Assembly: GCF_004339745.1 (NCBI RefSeq)
Contig: NZ_SMGP01000004.1
Coordinates: 248,001 to 312,000, forward strand
Direction: 5' to 3'
DNA: 64,000 nt
Origin: Paraburkholderia sp. BL9I2N2
GTDB taxonomy: Bacteria > Pseudomonadota > Gammaproteobacteria > Burkholderiales > Burkholderiaceae
Shown: piece by piece, positions 37,308 through 44,108 of the stretch
Position numbering within the stretch: position 1 is the first letter of the stretch
How the letters are laid out: every line of letters starts with the position of its first letter
The notes under the pieces: generated by a model
The model's database searches: none
Told to the model about the DNA's origin: nothing
Seen by the model: only the letters and a program-made list of their open reading frames with translations
Position numbers and translations under genes: made by a program

Positions 37308-37763
37308 TCACGCCCGCAGCCAGAAAAACTCTCCCGACGCGATCCCTTCGAACATCTCGTCGTTCGACTCCACGATGTTCTGTCGCCAGTAGCGCCCGTG
37401 CTCTGCGTAGTGCGCGAGCAGATCGGCGAGCGCCTCGCCGTTCAGGTCGTCCGCGAACGGCAGCCGCAGCACCAGCACGACGCCGCCGGTATCGGTGTCG
37501 AGCCCCAGTTGCGCCTGGTCCTGCGCATAGATCAGCAGGTTGGCCTCCAGCATCAGCCGGAACACGACGAGCGTGCGTCCGGCCGTGACCGTGCCGAAAT
37601 GGAAATTCGCGTACATCGCGTCGAGATCGCGCTCGAAGTAATCGAGCCGCACGTCGAAGCCCTCGACCTCGATCGACCGCGTGCGCAGCACATGGTCCGC
37701 GTCGCCGAGACCGACGGTCGCGCACAGATCCATGATCAGGCTGGTGTAACGCTCGCTGCTCAT
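37308..37763 (-). CDS. hpaB: General type III secretion chaperone (HpaB, CesT/Tir-chaperone fold)
   Basis: 151 residues, acidic, close to the size of Xanthomonas HpaB (about 156). CesT-type pattern: an N-terminal helix (YTSLIMDLCATVGLG), then beta strands (GFDVRLDYFE; TLVVFRLMLEANLLI; GGVVLVLRLPF) and a final helix-rich part. HpaB-type chaperones bind effectors in the cytosol and deliver them to HrcN. It follows hrpE, as in Xanthomonas and Ralstonia, but a terminator lies between them. Start at MSSERY, 37763; the longer upstream reading is unlikely. Confidence 0.88.
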   Translation of the reverse strand: MSSERYTSLIMDLCATVGLGDADHVLRTRSIEVEGFDVRLDYFERDLDAMYANFHFGTVTAGRTLVVFRLMLEANLLIYAQDQAQLGLDTDTGGVVLVLRLPFADDLNGEALADLLAHYAEHGRYWRQNIVESNDEMFEGIASGEFFWLRA

Positions 37764-37868
37764 TCTCGACCCTTGCTTGGCGGTTGCGCGCGGTGCCCGG
37801 CTGGCCAGGCGTTCTTTTGTCCGCTTCGCGAGCGGCGGACGCCGCGCCGCGCCTCTCGCGCATGCCGC

Positions 37869-37908
37869 AAAAAACACGGCCGGACCCCGTGTGCGACGGG
37901 GCCGGCCG
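37869..37908 (-). terminator. Rho-independent terminator between hrpE and hpaB
   Basis: On the minus strand CGGCCGG-C-CCCGT-type stem (complement of 37896-37908 pairing with 37877-37890, one bulge) is followed at once by TGTTTTTT (complement of 37869-37876). Strong stem plus T-run, placed 45 bases after the hrpE stop. It would leave hrpE as the most abundant mRNA and reduce hpaB read-through. Confidence 0.8.
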
Positions 37909-37952
37909 CGTGCGGACCGCCGCCTGTGGCGAACGGCCCGCGTCTGCAATGC

Positions 37953-38120
37953 TTAGCCGCCGCGCGAAGCATCCTTGACGTTGCTTGCGCCGCTCTTCGC
38001 GATGTTCGCCACCGATGCATACATGCTTTGTTCAACTTGCATCTGGGCGGACATCATCGTCATCTGATCCATTTCCTGCGTGAGACCAGCCATCATTCCG
38101 CCTGCGCTTCCTACGGACAT
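37953..38120 (-). CDS. hrpE: Hrp pilus/needle subunit, HrpE/HrpY type (55 residues)
   Basis: A short gene missed by length-based gene finding. It encodes 55 residues beginning MSVGSAGGMMAGL, Met/Gln/Ala-rich with no Cys, ending NVKDASRGG. The small size, helical Q/A/M-rich core and position directly after hrpD6 and before hpaB match the extracellular pilus subunit of Xanthomonas (HrpE) and Ralstonia (HrpY). It has a near-perfect GGAGG ribosome site (complement of 38126-38130) at optimal distance, suited to high expression, and a strong terminator right after. Lower GC than its neighbours. HrpE family members diverge fast, so assignment rests on size and synteny. Confidence 0.85.
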   Translation of the reverse strand: MSVGSAGGMMAGLTQEMDQMTMMSAQMQVEQSMYASVANIAKSGASNVKDASRGG

Positions 38121-38275
38121 AAGAACCTCCAGTGACTATGGGTAGAGAGTGAGTGGCCTACATCGAGACCTGCCGCCGCGCCGGCCGCTCCTGAGAGCGG
38201 GCCGCCGCGGCAAGCGCGTTATCCGCATGCCGAGCGCGTGCCGCGCCGGGCATGCGGTGAGCCGCCGCGTCGCGC

Positions 38276-38524
38276 TCAGGCGCGCGCGCCGGCCTGTTTT
38301 TCCTGCAGCCGCGCGATCACGCGCGACGCGGCGAGAAAGCCGCGATACAGCTTCGCCAGATTGTTGCGATCGAGGTCGGTGGCGCCCTGCGTGTCGCTGA
38401 TGCGCTGCGCCGTCGCGTCGAGCGCCTGGCGGATCGCTTCCACTTTGGGCGCGCCGGCCGGATCGGCGAGCGTCTTCTGCAGGTCGTTGAATTCGCTGGC
38501 GTGGGCTTCGAGCTGCTCGTACAT
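38276..38524 (-). CDS. hrpD6: HrpD6/HrpX(Ralstonia)-type small type III secretion protein
   Basis: 82 residues, acidic then basic, wholly helical-looking (EQLEAHASEFNDLQKTL...RVIARLQEKQAGARA). Position between hrcD and hrpE equals HrpD6 of Xanthomonas. Comparable small proteins (YscE/SsaE type) sit after SctD in other systems and chaperone the needle subunit. AGGAG ribosome site just upstream of the ATG at 38524. Confidence 0.8.
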   Translation of the reverse strand: MYEQLEAHASEFNDLQKTLADPAGAPKVEAIRQALDATAQRISDTQGATDLDRNNLAKLYRGFLAASRVIARLQEKQAGARA

Positions 38525-38575
38525 GTCGATCTCCTGGTTGTCCTGGTTGAAGCGTGGCGGTGTGCCGTTGATGGG

Positions 38576-39859
38576 TCAGCTCGACGGACCGCGCGGCTGG
38601 GCCGGCGGCAGTGTCGCGGGATTGGGCAGCGGCACGACGCTGGCCGCGCTGCGAGTGACGGTGTCGTTGTCCACGATCGAGGCGTTGGCGGTGTTTTGCG
38701 TGTTGCTCGTGGTGGTTTTGCCGTTCGGCGCCGCGTTCGTGTTCGCGGCGGTTGTGTTACTGGCATGGCCGGCCGCGTTCGCATCCGCAAGCGCCGCGTC
38801 GCTTGCACCGCTTGCGCCTGCTGCATTCGCATTCGCAGCCGCATCGCCGTCCGACGCCGGCGTGTCGATTGCGTAGATGTGTTTGACGCCATCCGGCGTT
38901 TGCGCGTAACGGACGTCGTCGGAGGAAATCATTTCGGAGTACGACGCCGCCGCTGGCCCGGCCGCCATGACGTTGGAGTTTTCCGCGGCCTGCACCACGA
39001 TGTTCTTCACGTTCGGATCCAGATCGGCCCGCACGCGCGCGAGCGCCGTATCGAGATCCGCGCGGCTGCTGACCGCGCCGGTCACCGCGAAATTACCGTC
39101 GCCGAGATAGCGCACGTGCGCGCCCGCCACGCCGAGCGAATCCTCGATGCTGCGCGCGTCGTTCTGCGCGACGTCGTAATTGCGCGAGATGCCGGTCGGC
39201 GAAATGCGCGCGAACAGATTGCGCACGGCGTCGTCGTCGGCGGGGCTCGTGACCATGCCGGTCACCACCACCGTGTTGCCGACCGCGTGCGCCTGCAAGC
39301 CGGTCACATGGGCCGCGGCCAGCCCTTCGTTGACGCGCTGCGCGCGGTCGTCGGCATTGCGCGGCAGCGCGGCGCGGCTCATCTGCGTCGTGGTCAGCAG
39401 CGAACCCGCGACGATCACGATGCCGAGCACGAAGCACGCGACAACCGCGCCCACATAGCGGCGGCGCTTCTTGCGTTCGGCGGCGAAGCGCGCTTCGGCG
39501 GGACGCGTCAGCAGCATCGACAGCAGGTCGAGATCGGACGGCCACACGGCGTCGTCCGCGCCCACGCACAGAATCATGTCGTCGAACTGCATCGGCACGA
39601 AGTCCACCAGCAGCACCACTTCTTCGCCGGCCACCGGCGGCGCGGCCTGCCCGTCCGCGGTGTCGGCCATCTGCACCGCTGCGGCGACGCGCTGTGCGCT
39701 GACCACGCCGCTCGCGTCGACGTGCAGCAGCGCATCCGCGCCACGCCAGTCGGTGAGGCGGATGTCGGCATCGTCGTCGGCGCCGACGCGATGCGTGCCC
39801 GGCGTGAGCTGCAATTGCGCTCCCGCGTGGACGCCCGTCAGTATCCGCAGCAGTTTCAT
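38576..39859 (-). CDS. hrcD: Type III secretion inner-membrane ring protein HrcD (SctD)
   Basis: 427 residues. N-terminal FHA-like cytoplasmic domain (LLRILTGVHAGAQLQL...HRVGADDDADIRL), a single membrane helix at about residues 134-156 (VGAVVACFVLGIVIVAGSLL), then periplasmic ring-building repeats (VNEGLAAAHVTGLQAHAVGNTVVVTGMV; ARVRADLDPNVKNIVV). The C-terminal ~90 residues become Ala/Asn/Thr-rich low complexity, which is unusual. It is preceded by a perfect PIP box, so hrcD-hrpD6-hrpE form a separately driven unit. Confidence 0.9.
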   Translation of the reverse strand: MKLLRILTGVHAGAQLQLTPGTHRVGADDDADIRLTDWRGADALLHVDASGVVSAQRVAAAVQMADTADGQAAPPVAGEEVVLLVDFVPMQFDDMILCVGADDAVWPSDLDLLSMLLTRPAEARFAAERKKRRRYVGAVVACFVLGIVIVAGSLLTTTQMSRAALPRNADDRAQRVNEGLAAAHVTGLQAHAVGNTVVVTGMVTSPADDDAVRNLFARISPTGISRNYDVAQNDARSIEDSLGVAGAHVRYLGDGNFAVTGAVSSRADLDTALARVRADLDPNVKNIVVQAAENSNVMAAGPAAASYSEMISSDDVRYAQTPDGVKHIYAIDTPASDGDAAANANAAGASGASDAALADANAAGHASNTTAANTNAAPNGKTTTSNTQNTANASIVDNDTVTRSAASVVPLPNPATLPPAQPRGPSS

Positions 39860-39937
39860 CGTGCTCGCACAGGGTGGGTGGGAGAAGCGCCGGAGAAGCG
39901 CGCGGCTTGCGCGCTCAGGCCGGCTCGATCGACCTTA

Positions 39938-39999
39938 AATGTAGCCGCGCGATGTGGCGTGTCAGCGAACGGATGCGAAGGCGCCGCATGCGATGCGAA
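39938..39999 (-). promoter_or_regulatory. PIP box and -10 element upstream of hrcD
   Basis: On the minus strand TTCGC-N15-TTCGC (complement of 39975-39999, perfect), a 31-bp gap, then TACATT (complement of 39938-39943), fitting YANNNT. A third GCGAA (plus strand 39965-39969) is nearby. It lies between hpaA (ends 40017) and hrcD (starts 39859), inside what would otherwise look like one long operon. Confidence 0.87.
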
Positions 40000-40016
40000 G
40001 CCGCGCGGCAAACCGT

Positions 40017-41051
40017 TTAGCGACGATTGTCTGGAAAGGCGCGGCGTGGTCCAGGCGGGCTTCCCGGGGCGTCGGATAGGGACGGCGGTGCGTCGCCGGC
40101 GCCGTGCGGGCTCCCTTCAGCGGCGAGGCGACGGGATGCACCAGACGCACCAGACGCGCCCGAAGCCGAAGCCCGCCCAAGCACCCCGCCGCGCAGCCCG
40201 CACAACGTATCGATCGAGCGCCCGAGCTGCGCCGCGTTCGACGGCTTATCCGCATGCAGCCACAGCAACGGAAACAGCAGGTTGAAACGCTGCACGCGCT
40301 CGGGCGGCGGCAGACGCGTGACGGCTTGCCCGGACGCACTGCCCGCGCGCTCACGCAGCGCGGCCACGCCCGAACTCGCCCCCGGCTGCGCGGCGGCAAG
40401 ACTGCCGATGCGCTGCTGCACACTGAGCAGATCGATCGACTGCTCGAGCACGCGCGCGTCGAGCGGCATCTGCGGATTGGCGGCCAGTTGCTCGCGCAAG
40501 CTCAGCATGTCGTTGCGCCATGCGTCGCGCACCGCCGCCGCGCGCGCGCTTTCCTCGCCCGGCTGCGCGTACTGCGCGGCGACCGCGTCGAGCCGGCCGG
40601 ACGGCGGCGGTGGCACGGAGCCGCGATCGCCGCGCGCCTTGATCCCGGGCGCCGCGCCAGTGCCGTGCTCGTCGCTGTGATCGCCTTGCGAATGACCGCC
40701 GCCGCCCCCGCGTCCGCCGCCGTCGCGGTTGACCTTCTGGCCTTCCGCGTGATGCGCTTCGGCGTCGTCTGGGCCGTCGTCGTCGAGACCCGGGCCGTTG
40801 CTGCGCTGTTTCTTGGCGGCGCGCCGTTTGCGCGCCAACTGGTCGGCCATGCGCTTCGCGCGCACCGAACTCACCGAGGGTCCGCGTTGCGCGTCGCCGC
40901 CATAGGTGAAAGTGGTGGTGCCGCGATACAGCGCCGCGAATTGCGCGCCGTTACGCGCGCCTTGCGCGTTGGCCGATTTCTGCTGCGCCTCGGCCGTGCG
41001 CTGTGCGTGGGCCGCCGCTGTGTCGCTGCCCTGATGGGAGATTCGGCTCAT
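40017..41051 (-). CDS. hpaA: Type III secretion export-control protein HpaA-like
   Basis: 344 residues. Low-complexity N-terminal half with a basic cluster (RMADQLARKRRAAKKQRS at about residue 67-84, possibly a nuclear-localisation-like signal as in Xanthomonas HpaA), a Gly/His-rich stretch (GGGRGGGGGHSQGDHSD), then a helical C-terminus (LSLREQLAANPQMPLDARVLEQSIDLL). Its place between hrcS and hrcD is exactly that of hpaA, a secreted regulator of effector and translocon export. Sequence conservation is weak; synteny is the main argument. Confidence 0.78.
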   Translation of the reverse strand: MSRISHQGSDTAAAHAQRTAEAQQKSANAQGARNGAQFAALYRGTTTFTYGGDAQRGPSVSSVRAKRMADQLARKRRAAKKQRSNGPGLDDDGPDDAEAHHAEGQKVNRDGGGRGGGGGHSQGDHSDEHGTGAAPGIKARGDRGSVPPPPSGRLDAVAAQYAQPGEESARAAAVRDAWRNDMLSLREQLAANPQMPLDARVLEQSIDLLSVQQRIGSLAAAQPGASSGVAALRERAGSASGQAVTRLPPPERVQRFNLLFPLLWLHADKPSNAAQLGRSIDTLCGLRGGVLGRASASGASGASGASRRLAAEGSPHGAGDAPPSLSDAPGSPPGPRRAFPDNRR

Positions 41052-41100
41052 GTCGCGCGCCTCGCAAAGTGGCCCGGTTCAACGGCGGGCCTGCACCGCT

Positions 41101-41364
41101 TCAGAGCGGCACGGCCGCCTGCATCAACTCGTTGGCGAAGTGCAGGATCGCCGCGCACGAGAGCGGCGCGGCGACCACGATCACCACCGTCACCGCGATC
41201 AGCTTGACCGCGTGCGACAAGGTCTGATCCTGCATCGACGTGATCGCCTGCAGGAACGACACGCCGAGACCGACCACGGCCGCGACGATCACCGCGGGCA
41301 GCGACACGGTCAGGCACAGCAGCATGCCTTCAGTGGTGAAGCGGATCAGCGAATCGATTTCCAT
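41101..41364 (-). CDS. hrcS: Type III export apparatus protein HrcS (SctS)
   Basis: 87 residues with two membrane helices (about 12-37 and 48-72) joined by the conserved LQAITSMQDQTLSHAVK loop, full length for the FliQ/SctS family. Export-gate component in the inner membrane with HrcR and HrcT. It lies 13 bases downstream of hrcR. Confidence 0.95.
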   Translation of the reverse strand: MEIDSLIRFTTEGMLLCLTVSLPAVIVAAVVGLGVSFLQAITSMQDQTLSHAVKLIAVTVVIVVAAPLSCAAILHFANELMQAAVPL

Positions 41365-41377
41365 CTGGTCTCCCGCG

Positions 41378-42028
41378 CTATTTGTAGGACATCACGAGGC
41401 CGTGAATCAGCGTCGACCAGCCGTCCATCACCACGAACAGCAGCAGCTTGAACGGTATCGCGACGTTGGTCGGCGTGACCTGGTTCAGGCCCATTGCGAG
41501 CAGCACGTTCGCGATGATCAGATCGATCACGATGAAGGCGATGTACAGCAGAAAGCCGATCTTGAACGCGTCGGTCATTTCCGTCAGCGTGAAGGCGGGC
41601 GCGAGCACGATCAGGTCGTCTTCCTTGATCTGCGCGGCTTCTTCCTTCGGCCACACCACCGAAGCCGAGCGCAGAAAGAAGCGCTTCTCGCGCTCGTTGG
41701 TGTGCTTGACGAGAAACGCGCGGAACGGCTCGCGCGCCGCGCCGAACGCCTGTATCAGCGCCTGCGATGGTTGCGAGGCAAGTTGCTGGCCTTCGAGCGT
41801 CTTCGCGGCGAGCATGCCGATCGGCGCCATCACGTAGATGGAGACGAGAATCGCGATGCCGTTGAGCACCATGTTCGGCGGCACCTGCTGCACGCCGAGC
41901 GCATTGCGCAACAGACCCAGCACGACGACGATCTTCGCGTACGAGGTGACCACCATGGCGACGAAGGGCAGCAGGCTGATCGCGACGACGACCAGCAGCA
42001 GCCCGGTGATATCACTGAATTGGACCAT
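41378..42028 (-). CDS. hrcR: Type III export apparatus protein HrcR (SctR)
   Basis: 216 residues. Family hallmarks: FVAMVVTSYAKIVVVLGLLRNALGVQQVPPNMVLNGIA (given here as residues ~22-60) and the C-terminal FLLYIAFIVIDLIIANVLLAMGL region. Several membrane helices; forms the export-gate pore with HrcS and HrcT. The start overlaps the end of hrcQ by 17 bases. Confidence 0.96.
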   Translation of the reverse strand: MVQFSDITGLLLVVVAISLLPFVAMVVTSYAKIVVVLGLLRNALGVQQVPPNMVLNGIAILVSIYVMAPIGMLAAKTLEGQQLASQPSQALIQAFGAAREPFRAFLVKHTNEREKRFFLRSASVVWPKEEAAQIKEDDLIVLAPAFTLTEMTDAFKIGFLLYIAFIVIDLIIANVLLAMGLNQVTPTNVAIPFKLLLFVVMDGWSTLIHGLVMSYK

Positions 42029-43391
42029 GCCTGTGCGCCATGCGAATGATGCGGATACCGAGATGTTCGCCGACCGTCACCAGCTCGCCATAGCCGATGG
42101 TCTGTCCATGCGCGACGAGCCGCAACTGGGCATCCGCCACGGGAACGGGCAGTTCGAGCACATAGCCTGGGCCGAGCGCCGACAGTTGGGCGAGCGGTAG
42201 GGCCACCGTGTCGATCTCGAACTGCACCGGCAGTTCGAGTTCTCCGATCCGGATCGGATCGGCGGGATCGTCGATGGCGAGCCCGGCGTCGGCGCTCGCC
42301 GGGTCCAGCTCTTCTGACATGTTCGGCTCCTTGACGATGACGAGCGCGTGCCCGTCGATTTCCACAGCGGCGCACACGCGGGTGAGCCCAGGGGTGCCCC
42401 ACGCGGCGACGGCACGCGGCCGAGCGTGAGACGCGGATGAGTCGTCCGATGCGCCGAGCAGCGCCGCATCGAGCGAAGGGAAGGCGGCGCGCAGCAGCAC
42501 GTCGCCGGGTTCGAGCGCATTCAGCGTGTCGACCGGCAGGCGCTTCACGCCGAGGATCAGGCTGCCCGGCACGTCGAGGTCGGCGCTCGCGTGTGCCGAC
42601 GAATCGTTCGATGCGAATGCGCCTGGTGTCGGGTTCAGCGCCTGGGTCGCGTCGGTATCGCCGCGCAATAGCCGGTCGAGCAGGTCGTAGCATGCGGGCT
42701 CGGCGAGAACGGCAGCCTGATAGCGGCGCTCGGCGAGTACGAACGAGAGCGCGACGACCGGTGGCATAGTGGCGTGGGCTTCGCTCGTGAGCTTGCGCAT
42801 CGAAGCCGAAGTCGAAGCGATATCGCACAGGCGCGCCCGGCGCACGGCAACCACACGCGGATCCTTGAAGCCGGCGCCGGCGAGCCGCTCGAACAACGGC
42901 GCGAGCACGACGCCCGCGACGGCCTGCCGCAAGGCGACATCGGCGGGCGGTTTGGTGCTCAGCGCGTCGCTATCCGGCCATGCCGCGATCGACAGCGCCG
43001 GATAGGCGCGCAGATCGAGCGCCACACGCAGACCGGCTGTCGTGCCGCCGTCAACCGGGGCGAGCGTGAGTTCAATGACGCCGGGATCGGCGCAGGCGGC
43101 ATCGAACGCATGGGCATCGGTCAACGCCGCGCGCCATTCGGTGATGCCGAGCGTCGCACGCAGATGATTGGCGACGCGCGTATCGCAGATCGTGCGCGTA
43201 ATGCGCGCGTCGCTGTGGGACACGACCGGCATGCGGAACGGCACGATCATTCGCCGATGCGCGAGCTCCGCCGCGCCGCGCGACGGCTCGCTGACCGATG
43301 CGCGTTCACGCACCGCGCGCGGGTCGGTCACGGCTTCGTCTTCAGTCGTCGGCTCGTCGAGCGGATAGGTCATGCGCAGGGAATCTGTCAC
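42012..43391 (-). CDS. hrcQ: Type III secretion cytoplasmic ring protein HrcQ (SctQ)
   Basis: 459 residues, long for the family. The C-terminal SpoA/FliN-type domain is clear (PIRIGELELPVQFEIDTVALPLAQLSALGPGYVLELPV, cited as residues ~375-410, and GELVTVGEHLGIRI). The first ~60 residues are an acidic/charged extension. HrcQ builds the cytoplasmic sorting platform with HrpB4 and HrpB5. ATG 43391 overlaps the hpaP stop (ATGA). Confidence 0.92.
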   Translation of the reverse strand: MTDSLRMTYPLDEPTTEDEAVTDPRAVRERASVSEPSRGAAELAHRRMIVPFRMPVVSHSDARITRTICDTRVANHLRATLGITEWRAALTDAHAFDAACADPGVIELTLAPVDGGTTAGLRVALDLRAYPALSIAAWPDSDALSTKPPADVALRQAVAGVVLAPLFERLAGAGFKDPRVVAVRRARLCDIASTSASMRKLTSEAHATMPPVVALSFVLAERRYQAAVLAEPACYDLLDRLLRGDTDATQALNPTPGAFASNDSSAHASADLDVPGSLILGVKRLPVDTLNALEPGDVLLRAAFPSLDAALLGASDDSSASHARPRAVAAWGTPGLTRVCAAVEIDGHALVIVKEPNMSEELDPASADAGLAIDDPADPIRIGELELPVQFEIDTVALPLAQLSALGPGYVLELPVPVADAQLRLVAHGQTIGYGELVTVGEHLGIRIIRMAHRHGPIQ

Positions 43392-44098
43392 CAGACAGTG
43401 AGTTCGATTTCGCGGGCTTCACCCCACGCGCGCAGCAAGGTGTCGAGTTCTCGTTCGAGCAGTGCGCTATGTTCCAAGAGTAATTGCCGCGCCGCCGTAT
43501 CCGTCGTGTCGAACCGAAGCTGCAGACTGAAACGCGAAAGCGTCAGATACAGCGTGGTGTGCGGCAACAGTTTCTGATCGAGCGGCAGTTGCACTTCCCA
43601 ATTGCCTGCTTCCGCGATCGACGGATCGCCGCAGAACGCACCGATCTCGCGCGCCAGCGAGCCGAGCAGCTGCACGAAGCGCTGTTGTTGCCGATACACG
43701 GCGGACACGACCGGTTGCGCGGCATCGGCGACACGTGCGCCGATCGCGAGGCGTTCGGGCGAAAGCGTGAGTTCGGTATTTACGCCTGAGCCCGTGCTCT
43801 GTTCAGCAGCATCGTGACCGGCGTCGCCTTCGTGCGGGAAGAACGGCTGCGGCGCGGCGGGCGCCGATGCGGTCTCTGCGTCTTCATTGGCATCCGCATG
43901 ACTGCCGCCTTGCGAGCCCGCGTGGGCATCGGCATCCGCGTTGTTGTTCAGCCGATGCAACGCGCGGCGGCGGCCGAGCAACGACGCGTAGTCGAAGCCG
44001 CGGCCACGTGAAGCGGAACGCGAAGCGGCGTCTTCCGGTGTGTCGTTATCCGCTTCGCCCGGAATCACACGCACGTGGCGCGAAGCGATATGCGTCAT
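43388..44098 (-). CDS. hpaP: Type III secretion substrate-specificity switch protein HpaP/HpaC (SctP)
   Basis: 236 residues. Low-complexity acidic N-terminal half (Asn/Asp/Ala/His repeats at ~50-95), and a C-terminal T3S4-like domain (LTLSPERLAIGARVADAAQ; WEVQLPLDQKLLPHTTLYLTLSRFSLQLRFDT, cited as region ~165-200). Its position between hrcV and hrcQ is that of hpaP/hpaC, which switches export from pilus to translocon and effector proteins. Confidence 0.85.
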   Translation of the reverse strand: MTHIASRHVRVIPGEADNDTPEDAASRSASRGRGFDYASLLGRRRALHRLNNNADADAHAGSQGGSHADANEDAETASAPAAPQPFFPHEGDAGHDAAEQSTGSGVNTELTLSPERLAIGARVADAAQPVVSAVYRQQQRFVQLLGSLAREIGAFCGDPSIAEAGNWEVQLPLDQKLLPHTTLYLTLSRFSLQLRFDTTDTAARQLLLEHSALLERELDTLLRAWGEAREIELTVW

Positions 44099-44108
44099 CG
44101 CCGCCGCC

